Below are positions 26,641 to 34,625 of a DNA stretch of 64,000 nt, piece after piece. The stretch lies in assembly GCA_900471925.1 (NCBI GenBank), contig UCGV01000010.1:414438-478437 (forward strand), read 5' to 3'. The translations under genes were made by a program, and so were the position numbers. Source of the stretch: Hyphomicrobiales bacterium. Lineage in GTDB: Bacteria; Pseudomonadota; Alphaproteobacteria; Rhizobiales; Rhizobiaceae. Numbering within the stretch: the first letter of the stretch is position 1; each line of letters begins with the position of its first letter. A model generated the notes under the pieces. That model was not told where the DNA came from, did not search any database, and saw only the letters and a list, made by a program, of their open reading frames with translations.

Positions 26641-28386
26641 TCACGACAGGTCCATCGATTTTTCCCATTGCTGGCGCATCACGTTCATTTCGGTGCGCTT
26701 CTGCGCCATCTCGCTGACGATGGCGCGCAGATGCGGGTGCCGCGACATGAACATATTGAAATCGCGCCGTTCCAGAACTTCGAACTGGCAGAAATCGACG
26801 GCTGTGACATCAGCCGTCCGGCGTCCGCCGCTAAGCAGAGCCATCTCGCCGAAGAAGGCGCCGGGTTCAAGCCGTACGGCACCGCTTGCCAGACGCACCT
26901 CGACCGCACCGGAGGAGATGAAATACATGCTGTCGCCGCGGTCGCCACGGCGGATCACCCGTTCGCCGGGAGAGGCCAGTTTCGGATTGAACAGCAGGAG
27001 CAGTTCTTCAAGCGCATCCTCGCCGACTTCGGAGAAAAGCGGGAAGGTCTCGACCAGTTGCTGGATGCGCAGATGGTGCTGGCGCGCGCGCTCCTCGCCG
27101 AGCGCACGGATCTTTTCCAGTTCCCGTGCCAGGGCATCCTGGTTCTTGCGGCCGTAGCTTTCGTGGAGGCGCGGGTATTTCATTCTGATGTTGCGGTTCA
27201 GCTTCTCCGCCAGGAAGATAACGAGCGGGTTCAGCGTGATGGACAGGATTGCCGCGGCAAGGATCAGGTCCTGTCCTTCATGCGGAAGCAGCCCCAGCGA
27301 AACGCCGAGACCGGCAAGGATGAAGGAGAACTCGCCGATCTGGGCAAGGCCGCCGGCTGCCGTCAGGCCCATGCCGATCGGATAGCGCAACAGGGCTACG
27401 ATGCCGAAGGAGATGATCCCCTTGCCGATGATGATCAGCGCCAATGCGCCGATGACGGCCAGGGGCTGCCGCACGATGATCGACGGGTCGAAAAGCATGC
27501 CGACCGACACGAAGAACAGCACCGAGAAGGCATTCTGCAGCGGCAGGGAATCGGCTGCCGCGCGGTGGCTGAGATGGGATTCACTCATGACCACGCCGGC
27601 GAAGAAGGCGCCGAGCGCGAAGGAAACGCCGAAGATTGCCGCCGACCCGAAGGCAATGCCGAGCGCAATGGCAAGCACGGTCAGCGTGAAGAGTTCGCGC
27701 GAGCCGGTGCGGGCAATCAGGGTCAGAAGCCAGGGCACGATGCGAGGGCCGAGGAAGATCGCCATGGCGGCAAAGGCTGCGACCTTCAGCAATGTCAGGG
27801 CAATGGTCATCCATAGCGGCAGATCGAGACCATGCGAGGCGGTGTCGGTCGCGTGGCCGCCCAGAAGCTCGGCCAGCGCCGGCAGCAGGACGAGCGCCAG
27901 TACCATAGCGAGATCCTCGACGATCAGCCAGCCGACAGCGACGCGTCCGCCGGCGGTATTGACGAGATTGCGCTCTTCCAGCGCTTTCAGCAGCACGACG
28001 GTACTCGCGACTGAAAGGCTGAGGCCAAAGACGATACCGGCGCCGAGGCTCCAGCCCCAGAGTTCGCCGAGGCCGATGCCGAGCAGGGTGGCAAGCAGGA
28101 TCTGGCCGATGGCGCCGGGCACGGCAATGCCGCGCACGGCCAGAAGATCGGATGCGGAAAAATGCAGGCCGACGCCAAACATCAGCAGGATCACGCCCAT
28201 TTCGGCAAGCTGGCCGGCGAGCGCCGTGTCCGCGACGAACCCTGGCGTGAACGGTCCCATCAGGATTCCGGCGAAGAGATAGCCGACCAGCGGTGGCAAC
28301 CGCAGCCTGTCGGCGCAATAGCCAAGAACCGCCGCGAAGACGAAGCTTATGGCCACTGTCGCAATTAATCCTGCTTCCTGATGCAT
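26641..28386 (-). CDS. Cation:proton antiporter with C-terminal cyclic-nucleotide-binding-like domain
   Basis: The 581-residue protein has a KefB-type antiporter domain of about 12 membrane segments (residues 1-390; GYLFAGILMGPFTPGFV and LGAFFAGVVMSES). A helical linker follows, and then a cNMP-binding fold at about residues 450-565 with RRGDRGDSMYFISSGAVEV and PGAFFGEMALLSGGRRTADV. The TrkA-N/RCK domain usual for KefB/KefC is absent. It exchanges K+ or Na+ for H+ across the inner membrane; control by cAMP or another ligand is inference. ATG 28386 follows GAGAGGG. Confidence 0.87.
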   Translation of the reverse strand: MHQEAGLIATVAISFVFAAVLGYCADRLRLPPLVGYLFAGILMGPFTPGFVADTALAGQLAEMGVILLMFGVGLHFSASDLLAVRGIAVPGAIGQILLATLLGIGLGELWGWSLGAGIVFGLSLSVASTVVLLKALEERNLVNTAGGRVAVGWLIVEDLAMVLALVLLPALAELLGGHATDTASHGLDLPLWMTIALTLLKVAAFAAMAIFLGPRIVPWLLTLIARTGSRELFTLTVLAIALGIAFGSAAIFGVSFALGAFFAGVVMSESHLSHRAAADSLPLQNAFSVLFFVSVGMLFDPSIIVRQPLAVIGALALIIIGKGIISFGIVALLRYPIGMGLTAAGGLAQIGEFSFILAGLGVSLGLLPHEGQDLILAAAILSITLNPLVIFLAEKLNRNIRMKYPRLHESYGRKNQDALARELEKIRALGEERARQHHLRIQQLVETFPLFSEVGEDALEELLLLFNPKLASPGERVIRRGDRGDSMYFISSGAVEVRLASGAVRLEPGAFFGEMALLSGGRRTADVTAVDFCQFEVLERRDFNMFMSRHPHLRAIVSEMAQKRTEMNVMRQQWEKSMDLS

Positions 28387-28544
28387 CAGCCCTCTCAAGA
28401 TCCCCTTTTGGCCGGCACTTTAGGATGAAGCGCCGGCAAAGTTAAAGAGTTGAATCGAATAGATCTGGCCGAAAGTGCTGCCTTTTTGGCGGAACCACTA
28501 AGCTCCTGTGTCGTTGCCTATGCATCAAGACAAGGAGAAGAGAT

Positions 28545-28850
28545 ATGCGAAAGATCATCATCAACTGTGCGATCGCTGCCCTTGCCCTGGGCTCTGCAGC
28601 AGTGCCGGCAATGGCCGACAGCGTAACGGTGACGCGCGAGCGTTCCTACGGCGGTTACGATCGTTACGACCATTACGACCGTGACCGGGTGCGCCCCGGC
28701 ATTACCATCAGCGATCGTGGCGTGACGTTCGGCGCGGTGCGCGAACGGGATCGTTACCGCGATAGGGACCGTGATCGTTGCGTCACCCGTAGCGTAACTC
28801 GCCAGACCGACGACGGTGCTGTTACCAAGACGGTTCGCCGTTGTGATTAA
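28545..28850 (+). CDS. Small secreted Tyr/Arg/Asp-rich protein
   Basis: The 101-residue protein has a clean signal peptide (IINCAIAALALGSAAVPAMA, cut after AMA-D), then a low-complexity region YGGYDRYDHYDRDRVR and RERDRYRDRDRDR, and a C-terminus with two Cys. The ATG follows AAGGAGAAG at 28531-28539. The exported product is of unknown function. A strong stem-loop follows the stop codon. Confidence 0.75.
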   Translation: MRKIIINCAIAALALGSAAVPAMADSVTVTRERSYGGYDRYDHYDRDRVRPGITISDRGVTFGAVRERDRYRDRDRDRCVTRSVTRQTDDGAVTKTVRRCD

Positions 28851-28854
28851 ATTC

Positions 28855-28898
28855 GATGCTGAAGGGTCGGCACGCCACTGTGCCGGTCCTTCAGCATC
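28855..28898 (+). terminator. Long stem-loop after the small secreted protein gene
   Basis: Arms GATGCTGAAGG (28855-28865) and CCTTCAGCATC (28888-28898) pair perfectly, and an inner GGCAC/GTGCC pair extends the stem. No T-run follows, so it could be a terminator of a less usual kind or an RNA-stabilising hairpin. Confidence 0.6.
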
Positions 28899-28969
28899 AC
28901 TCGCCAAAGTTCATGCCTCGCCCTTTCGGGCGCGGGTGAAATCCAAATCTATCTAATTTCAGAGATTTC

Positions 28970-29054
28970 TGGTGCCCCATGCCGGGGTCGAACCAGCACT
29001 TCTTTCGAAACTCGATTTTGAGTCGAGCGCGTCTACCAATTCCGCCAATGGGGC
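28970..29054 (-). tRNA. tRNA-Leu (CAA)
   Basis: The acceptor arms GCCCCAT (29054-29048) and ATGGGGC (28980-28974) pair fully, followed by discriminator A and an encoded CCA (28972-28970). The anticodon loop CTCAAAA lies between CTCGA and TCGAG and gives anticodon CAA. A long variable arm and the T-loop GGTTCGACCCC complete a class II leucine tRNA. Confidence 0.95.
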
Positions 29055-29137
29055 AACGAAATATGAGGCGGCTGTCTAACATGCGTTCGCCCGCGCGTGC
29101 AAGACGGCGGGCGAAGTTTAGCTGTGCCTGAAGGCGT

Positions 29138-30433
29138 TTAGTGCGCGACTGCTTCGCTCGGACCCGTGAGACCGGATTTCTTCAGCGTGATTGCCAGGAT
29201 CGAGGCCAGCAGGCAGAAGGCGCCGGCGATGAAGAAGGCGGGCAGGTAGCTTTCAAGTGCCGTGCGCGAGAGGCCCGCACCGTAAGCGGCCGTGGCGGCG
29301 CCGAGCTGGTGGCCGGCGAAGACCCAGCCGAAGACAAGGCCGGCTTTTTCGCGGCCGAAGCGGTCGGCGGCGATCTTGACGGTCGGCGGCACAGTGGCAA
29401 TCCAGTCGAGGCCATAGAAGACCGCAAAGATCGACAGGCCATAGAAGGAGAAATCGCTGAAGGGCAGGAAGAGCAGCGAGAGGCCGCGTAAGCCGTAATA
29501 CCAGAAAAGCAGCCAGCGATTATCGAACCGATCGGAGAGCCAGCCCGAGCCTATCGTGCCGAAGAAATCGAAGATGCCCATGACGGCAAGCACGCTGGCA
29601 GCGGCGACGGGCATGATGCCGTAATCGCCGCAAAGGGTGACGAAATGCGTCTGGATCAGGCCGTTGGTGCTCAGCCCGCAGATGAAGAAGGTGGCGAACA
29701 GGATCCAGAATGTCGAGGTTGTCGAGATTTCCTTCAGCACGGTGATCGGCGTTGCGAGGGCGGCCTTCAGCGTGCCACGGGCCGGAGCCGGGGCGATCTG
29801 GGTCTCGCCGACCGAGGGCAGGTTCACATCCGAGGGGCGATCCCGCATGAAGAGCAGGACGAGAAGAGCTGCGACCATGATCATGGCGCACACGAAGAAA
29901 ACGGTGGCACGCCAACCGTAGCGTTCGGTCAGTTCCGCCATCAGCGGCAGGAAAACGAGCTGGCCGGTCGCCGAGCTTGCCGAAAGCATGCCGACGACGA
30001 GGCCGCGATGCTTGACGAACCAGCGTGTGGAAACCGTTGCCGCCAGCACCATCGCCGTCAGACCGGTGCCGAAGCCGACGACGACGCCCCAGAGTGCCAG
30101 CAGATGCCAGAGCTTGGTCATGAACAGCGAGCCGATGAAGCCGGCGCCGATCAGGGCGAGTGCAAAGACGATGACCTTGCGCACGCCGAAATAATTCATG
30201 AAGGCGGCAGCGAACGGCCCCATCAGGCCGAAGAGGATGAGACGGACGGCAAGAGCGGAGGAAATCTGCGAGGTTTCCCAGCCGAATTCATCCTGCAGCG
30301 GCTTGATGAGCACGCCCGGGGCGCCCATGGCACCGGCGGTTACCAGCATGGTCAGGAAGGTGGCGGCGACGACGACCCATCCATAATGGATGTTTCGCCG
30401 GGCGAGGGATGAGGCAAGGACTGCAGAGACCAT
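29138..30433 (-). CDS. MFS transporter
   Basis: The 431-residue protein has 12 predicted membrane segments. The N-terminus HYGWVVVAATFLTMLVTAGA and the following GVLIKPLQDEFGW are typical of the monocarboxylate/oxalate-formate (OFA-like) branch of the major facilitator superfamily. The substrate is unknown. It is divergent from the TetR gene, with two palindromes in the gap, so TetR control is likely. ATG 30433 is chosen two codons inside the longest frame. Confidence 0.87.
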   Translation of the reverse strand: MVSAVLASSLARRNIHYGWVVVAATFLTMLVTAGAMGAPGVLIKPLQDEFGWETSQISSALAVRLILFGLMGPFAAAFMNYFGVRKVIVFALALIGAGFIGSLFMTKLWHLLALWGVVVGFGTGLTAMVLAATVSTRWFVKHRGLVVGMLSASSATGQLVFLPLMAELTERYGWRATVFFVCAMIMVAALLVLLFMRDRPSDVNLPSVGETQIAPAPARGTLKAALATPITVLKEISTTSTFWILFATFFICGLSTNGLIQTHFVTLCGDYGIMPVAAASVLAVMGIFDFFGTIGSGWLSDRFDNRWLLFWYYGLRGLSLLFLPFSDFSFYGLSIFAVFYGLDWIATVPPTVKIAADRFGREKAGLVFGWVFAGHQLGAATAAYGAGLSRTALESYLPAFFIAGAFCLLASILAITLKKSGLTGPSEAVAH

Positions 30434-30479
30434 GGGCAAATTCCGTTTGTGGGTAGGAGACCATACAAGACCGTTTTAG

Positions 30480-30493
30480 ATGACGGCCATCAT
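30480..30493. promoter_or_regulatory. Operator-like inverted repeat near the MFS start
   Basis: ATGACGGCCATCAT is an imperfect copy of the palindrome at 30509-30522 (5 of 6 arm pairs match). It lies 47 bases upstream of the MFS start. Confidence 0.6.
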
Positions 30494-30498
30494 ATTTG

Positions 30499-30527
30499 TT
30501 GCTTATTGATGATGGACATCATATAAA
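30499..30527 (+). promoter_or_regulatory. Predicted tetR promoter with embedded palindromic operator
   Basis: TTGCTT (30499-30504) and TATAAA (30522-30527) are 17 bases apart. The perfect palindrome ATGATGGACATCAT (30509-30522) sits between and over these elements, so a bound repressor would block RNA polymerase. Confidence 0.65.
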
Positions 30528-30556
30528 TTGTCAAGCGACCATTTCCGGAGACAAAA

Positions 30557-31135
30557 ATGCGGGTCAGCCGCGAGAAATTTGCAGAAAACCGCCAGAAGAT
30601 CCTGTTGGCTGCCAGCGTGCTCTTTCGCGAAAACGGGTTCGACGGTGTCGGCGTTGCGGACATCATGAAGGCTGCTGGCCTGACTCATGGTGGATTCTAT
30701 GGCCATTTCGAATCGAAGGACGACCTCGCGCTGGAAGTCAGCCGCGCGCTGATCGAGCGCGTCGAGGAGCGCTGGCGTGAACTGATCGCCGACGCGCCGG
30801 ATCGGCCGCTGCAGGCCCTGCTTGATCACTATATTCACTGGCGCACGGTGGACGATCCCGGTCGAAGCTGTGTGTTCGCCTCGCTGATCCAGGAAGTCAG
30901 CCGTAGCGAAGGCGCGGTGCGCGCGACTTTCAGCGAGGGCCTTTCCAGACTGGTCGATGTGCTTGTCGATGTGGTGCCGGGTGAAACGGAGGCAGTACGC
31001 CGCGCCAATGCGACGACGACACTCTCTTCAATGATGGGTGCGGTTATCCTTGCACGGGCCGTCGAGGATCGGGCGCTCGCAGAGCAGTTTCTGGTGACGA
31101 TGCGCCGCAAGCTCGATCCGGAGCAGCAGGCTTGA
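30557..31135 (+). CDS. TetR/AcrR family transcriptional regulator
   Basis: The 192-residue protein has an N-terminal helix-turn-helix (VADIMKAAGLTHGGFYGHF, about residues 36-54) followed by a helical ligand-binding domain. DDPGRSCVFASLIQEVSR resembles the C-terminal domain found in many single-cysteine TetR regulators. It is divergent from the MFS gene and probably represses that gene and itself through the two palindromes in the gap. The ligand is unknown. Confidence 0.88.
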   Translation: MRVSREKFAENRQKILLAASVLFRENGFDGVGVADIMKAAGLTHGGFYGHFESKDDLALEVSRALIERVEERWRELIADAPDRPLQALLDHYIHWRTVDDPGRSCVFASLIQEVSRSEGAVRATFSEGLSRLVDVLVDVVPGETEAVRRANATTTLSSMMGAVILARAVEDRALAEQFLVTMRRKLDPEQQA

Positions 31136-31149
31136 CTCCGAGCTCTGCC

Positions 31150-31944
31150 TTAATCCCGGGAAGCGATCGTTGCGTGACCCTCGACGATTTCGGTGAAGGT
31201 GCCTTGGGGTGACAGGGCGGCGAGTTCACTGCGGAAAGCCGCCTCGAATTCATCCGTCTTGTCGCCCAGCGCCTGAGGAGACGTCACCGACATCGAAAAT
31301 GCACGACCGATAATATCTTCTGTCCCGATCACCCGTTCGTTGACGATGCCGATACGTTCGAGATTGCGGAAGGGAGAGCGAAACAGCATAGCCTCGTGCG
31401 GACTGAATTCCGGCGCGCGGCGCAGTTTGCGTTCAGCGGCTTTTTCCGGCGAGTAGGTTTCCGAGAGTTGATGCAGGACATCGCGCCAATCGGGCGTCGC
31501 CAAGATGTGTCTGTCTGAAAAGAGAACGACAGCGCCGCCGGGAGCGATAAGCTTGTCGAGGGCTGCAAGCGTCGCCGGCCGGTCCATCCAGTGGAAGGAG
31601 CGGCCCATGACGGCAAGTTTCAGCGGCGCCAGGTCCGGGCTGAGATCGTATGAAGAGCCCTGGATGAAATGCATGTTCACGCCAGCTTCGGCGGCGTTCT
31701 CCCGCGCGGCATCCAGCATTTCCGGCTCGGGATCCATACAGGTTACATCGGCGCCGGCAAGGCGGGCGAAGGCTACACCCAGCGGTCCCGGTCCGCAGCC
31801 GAGGTCGAGAAGACGCTCACCGGATTTCAGACCGGTCCGTTCGGTGACGCGGTCGATCAACCTGTCGGGATAGGGAACGCGGAAACGGCTGTAGTAGACG
31901 GCGGTGGTCCGGAAGCGGCGGGCTTCGAAAGGAACGATGGTCAT
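31150..31944 (-). CDS. Class I SAM-dependent methyltransferase
   Basis: The 264-residue protein has the SAM-binding motif LLDLGCGPGPLGVAFA (about residues 42-57) and the acidic strand DVTCMDPEPEMLD. PGGAVVLFSDRH fits the post-motif region. The substrate is not apparent. It ends 14 bases from the convergent TetR gene, and its start lies near the end of the HxlR gene on the same strand. Confidence 0.83.
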   Translation of the reverse strand: MTIVPFEARRFRTTAVYYSRFRVPYPDRLIDRVTERTGLKSGERLLDLGCGPGPLGVAFARLAGADVTCMDPEPEMLDAARENAAEAGVNMHFIQGSSYDLSPDLAPLKLAVMGRSFHWMDRPATLAALDKLIAPGGAVVLFSDRHILATPDWRDVLHQLSETYSPEKAAERKLRRAPEFSPHEAMLFRSPFRNLERIGIVNERVIGTEDIIGRAFSMSVTSPQALGDKTDEFEAAFRSELAALSPQGTFTEIVEGHATIASRD

Positions 31945-31979
31945 CGCGCAGTCCTCTGTTTGCCCTAGAGCGCTACGAT

Positions 31980-32405
31980 TTAACTGTGACCGGCGCGTGA
32001 TGGTTTCCTGGCTCGGGCGCGTGCAGCTTCGAAGGAGACGACATTTTCCGCCACCCAGCGCCAGAGGGGCATGATCTGCTTCAGGAGGTCGCGACCAAGC
32101 GGTGTCAGCTCATATTCCACGCGTGGGGGAACTTCCGGGTAGAGCGTGCGCAGCACAAGGCCATCCTGCTCCAGGCGGCGCAGGCATTGCGTCAGGATCT
32201 TCTGGCTGATGCCCTCTATTCTCTGATGCAGTTTGGAAAAGCGAATCGGGCCGCCAAGTTCGGCGAGATCGTGGAGTATCCAGAGCGACCATTTGTCGGC
32301 AACGCTGCTGAGAATTTCCAACGCCAGCGCGTCCTGCTCGTCCGTCAGGACATCGCAGAAATCCCTGTCACTTTGCAGCCGCTGGTTTTGCTCAATACTA
32401 TCCAT
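31980..32405 (-). CDS. HxlR family transcriptional regulator
   Basis: The protein has 141 residues with a winged helix: LGGPIRFSKLHQRIEGISQKILTQ is the recognition region, followed by LRRLEQDGLVLRTLYPEVPPRVEYELTPLG, a hallmark of HxlR. I use ATG 32405 (MDSIEQNQ), but no good ribosome binding site precedes it; TTG or ATG codons further upstream (to 32453) are possible. It is divergent from an SDR gene that it probably controls. Confidence 0.85.
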   Translation of the reverse strand: MDSIEQNQRLQSDRDFCDVLTDEQDALALEILSSVADKWSLWILHDLAELGGPIRFSKLHQRIEGISQKILTQCLRRLEQDGLVLRTLYPEVPPRVEYELTPLGRDLLKQIMPLWRWVAENVVSFEAARARARKPSRAGHS

Positions 32406-32418
32406 TCGGTAAGTATAG
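32393..32418. promoter_or_regulatory. Imperfect inverted repeat at the HxlR start
   Basis: CAATACTATCC and GGTAAGTATAG form an inverted repeat matching at 8 of 11 positions around a 4-base centre. HxlR regulators often bind such sites between their gene and a divergent target, here the SDR gene. It overlaps the proposed HxlR start codon. Confidence 0.4.
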
Positions 32419-32495
32419 ATCAAAAGGGTGCCTTCTTCCAAATGGAAAGTCATGGCTATAGATAGGCTTCTCCTGATCAACCAATGGAGAACCTC

Positions 32496-33359
32496 ATGTC
32501 GAAAATCTGGCTCATAACCGGCAGTTCGCGCGGTCTCGGCCGCGTACTCTCCGAGGCGGTGCTTGACGCTGGCGACAAACTCGTCGCCACGGCCCGCAAT
32601 ATCGCTTCACTTGCCGATCTTGCGGAAAAACACAGCGACCGCGTGCGGCTCGTGACCCTCGACGTTACCGATGGACCGGCTGCACAGCAGGCGGTCAAGG
32701 CAGCTGTCGATGCCTTCGGGCGGCTCGATATCGTCGTCAACAATGCCGGCTATGGAAATATCGCGCCGATCGAGGATGTGACCGAAGAGGACTTCCGGGC
32801 GCAGATGGATGTCAATTTCTACGGCGTCTTCCATGTCACGCGCGCAGCCATTCCGGTGATGCGCGCGCAGAAATCCGGCCATATCATCCAGATTTCGTCG
32901 ATCGGCGGGCGCATCGGCACGGCGGGGCTGTCGGCTTATCAGAGCGCCAAATTCGCCGTCGAGGGCTTTTCCGAGGTGCTGAACGGCGAGGTTGGGCCGC
33001 TCGGCATCAAGGTGACGATTGTCGAGCCCGGCGGCTTCCGGACGGACTGGGCGGGTTCTTCCATGACGATTGCTGATATACGCGAGGCGTATCAGCCGAG
33101 TATCGGCAGACTCGTCTCACATATCCAAGCAAATGGCGGACGCGAGACCGGTGATCCGGCAAAGGGTGCGCGGGCGATCCTTGAAATTGCGGGAATAGAG
33201 AAGCCGCCGCTGCGGCTGCTGCTTGGTTCGGATGCGGCCTGGATTGCTGAAGCCGCCGGCAAGCGGCAGCAGGAGGAGGATCTCGCCTGGCGCAAGTTGA
33301 CGCTATCGACCGACTTCGATGAAGAGGCAACGAAGAAGGCGCTTGCCTGGAAGTCCTGA
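32496..33359 (+). CDS. Short-chain dehydrogenase/reductase
   Basis: This 287-residue oxidoreductase has the cofactor motif TGSSRGLG (residues 8-15), NNAGYGN and the catalytic YQSAK, with Ser in QISSIGGR. It matches the subgroup of SDRs often paired with HxlR regulators. ATG 32496 is chosen because GGAG at 32485-32488 precedes it at a good distance. The substrate is unknown; an aldehyde or ketone stress role is inference. Confidence 0.87.
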   Translation: MSKIWLITGSSRGLGRVLSEAVLDAGDKLVATARNIASLADLAEKHSDRVRLVTLDVTDGPAAQQAVKAAVDAFGRLDIVVNNAGYGNIAPIEDVTEEDFRAQMDVNFYGVFHVTRAAIPVMRAQKSGHIIQISSIGGRIGTAGLSAYQSAKFAVEGFSEVLNGEVGPLGIKVTIVEPGGFRTDWAGSSMTIADIREAYQPSIGRLVSHIQANGGRETGDPAKGARAILEIAGIEKPPLRLLLGSDAAWIAEAAGKRQQEEDLAWRKLTLSTDFDEEATKKALAWKS

Positions 33360-33378
33360 CATCGGGTCGAAAGAACCC

Positions 33379-33401
33379 CTCTCCGCCGGCTTGGCGGAGA
33401 G
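33379..33401. terminator. Hairpin between convergent SDR and aldo/keto reductase genes
   Basis: CTCTCCGCC and GGCGGAGAG form a 9-base-pair stem with a 5-base loop. It lies between the two stop codons and may end transcription from both sides; no T-run is present. Confidence 0.5.
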
Positions 33402-33422
33402 AGGCCGTGACGGTCATTCGGC

Positions 33423-34403
33423 TTATTTGAAGCCGGCGACATCGTGCGGAATATAGGGCGCTTCGAGTGCTGCAATATCTTCGGCGCTCAGCTTTACCGT
33501 CAGCGCGCCGACGGCATCCGTCAGGTGCTGGGCCTTGGAGGCGCCGATGATCGGGGCGGTGACGGCGCTCTTCTGGAGGATCCAGGCGGTGGCGACCTGC
33601 GCACGGGAAACGCCGTGGGCCTTGGCAATCTCGGCAACCTTCTCGACGATCTTGCGATCGGCATCCTCGGCCTGCTTGTAGAGCGTCTTGCCGAATTCGT
33701 CGGTTTCGCTGCGGTTGGTCTTTTCGTCCCAGTCACGGGTCAGGCGGCCGCGGGCAAGCGGGCTCCAGGGGATGACGGCGATCTTCTGGTCCTGGCAGAA
33801 GGGTAACATTTCGCGCTCCTCCTCACGGTAAAGCAGGTTCAGATGGTCCTGCATGCTGACGAATTCCGTCCAGCCGTTCAGGCGCGACGTGTAGAGCGCC
33901 TTGGCGAATTGCCAGGAATACATGGAGGAGGCGCCGATATAACGCGCCTTGCCGGCCTTCACCACGTCATGAAGCGCTTCCAGCGTCTCCTCGATCGGGG
34001 TCGTATAGTCCCAGCGGTGGATCTGGTAGAGGTCGACATAATCGGTGCCGAGCCGGCGCAGGCTGTTGTCGATCTCGTCGAAGATCGCCTTGCGTGACAG
34101 GCCGGCGCCGTTCGGGCCGGGACGCATACGGTTGAACACTTTCGTGGCGAGAACGATATCCTCGCGCTTGGCGAAATCCTTGATGGCGCGGCCAACGATC
34201 TCCTCCGAAGAGCCGTTGGAATAGGTATTGGCCGTATCGAGGAAATTGATGCCGAGTTCGATCGCCTGCTTGAGCAAGGCGCGGCTTTCCTCTTCCGGCA
34301 GGCTCCAGGCGTGATTTCCGCGCTCCGGATCGCCATAGGTCATGCAGCCGAGGCAGATCTTCGAGACTTCGAGACCGGTCTTCCCGAGTTTCACATATTC
34401 CAT
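33423..34403 (-). CDS. Aldo/keto reductase
   Basis: The 326-residue TIM-barrel NADPH-dependent reductase has the catalytic tetrad region NFLDTANTYSNGSSEE (Asp, Tyr) with Lys in ATKV and His in DLYQIHRWD. IIGASKAQHLTDAV is the C-terminal cofactor-binding block. The subgroup resembles the YajO/IolS-like enzymes. It is convergent with the SDR gene, so the two may be expressed under different signals. Confidence 0.9.
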   Translation of the reverse strand: MEYVKLGKTGLEVSKICLGCMTYGDPERGNHAWSLPEEESRALLKQAIELGINFLDTANTYSNGSSEEIVGRAIKDFAKREDIVLATKVFNRMRPGPNGAGLSRKAIFDEIDNSLRRLGTDYVDLYQIHRWDYTTPIEETLEALHDVVKAGKARYIGASSMYSWQFAKALYTSRLNGWTEFVSMQDHLNLLYREEEREMLPFCQDQKIAVIPWSPLARGRLTRDWDEKTNRSETDEFGKTLYKQAEDADRKIVEKVAEIAKAHGVSRAQVATAWILQKSAVTAPIIGASKAQHLTDAVGALTVKLSAEDIAALEAPYIPHDVAGFK

Positions 34404-34625
34404 GAAATTGCTCCGTGATAAATTTATGCGGCTCCCCAGCGCACGCGCATGATGTAGCGCAGAAATCGTGGAAGTCTCCGCAAGCCTAGCGGAGAATCTG
34501 TTCGTCGGTTAGCGCAATAATGCGTGACGATCCTTCCTGATCGCGGCTCATACTTGCGTATTAGATCGCTTGCGCATGTGCACAACGAGGTGTTAGCTGG
34601 TGCAGCATTCTACCGGATCTTGCCC

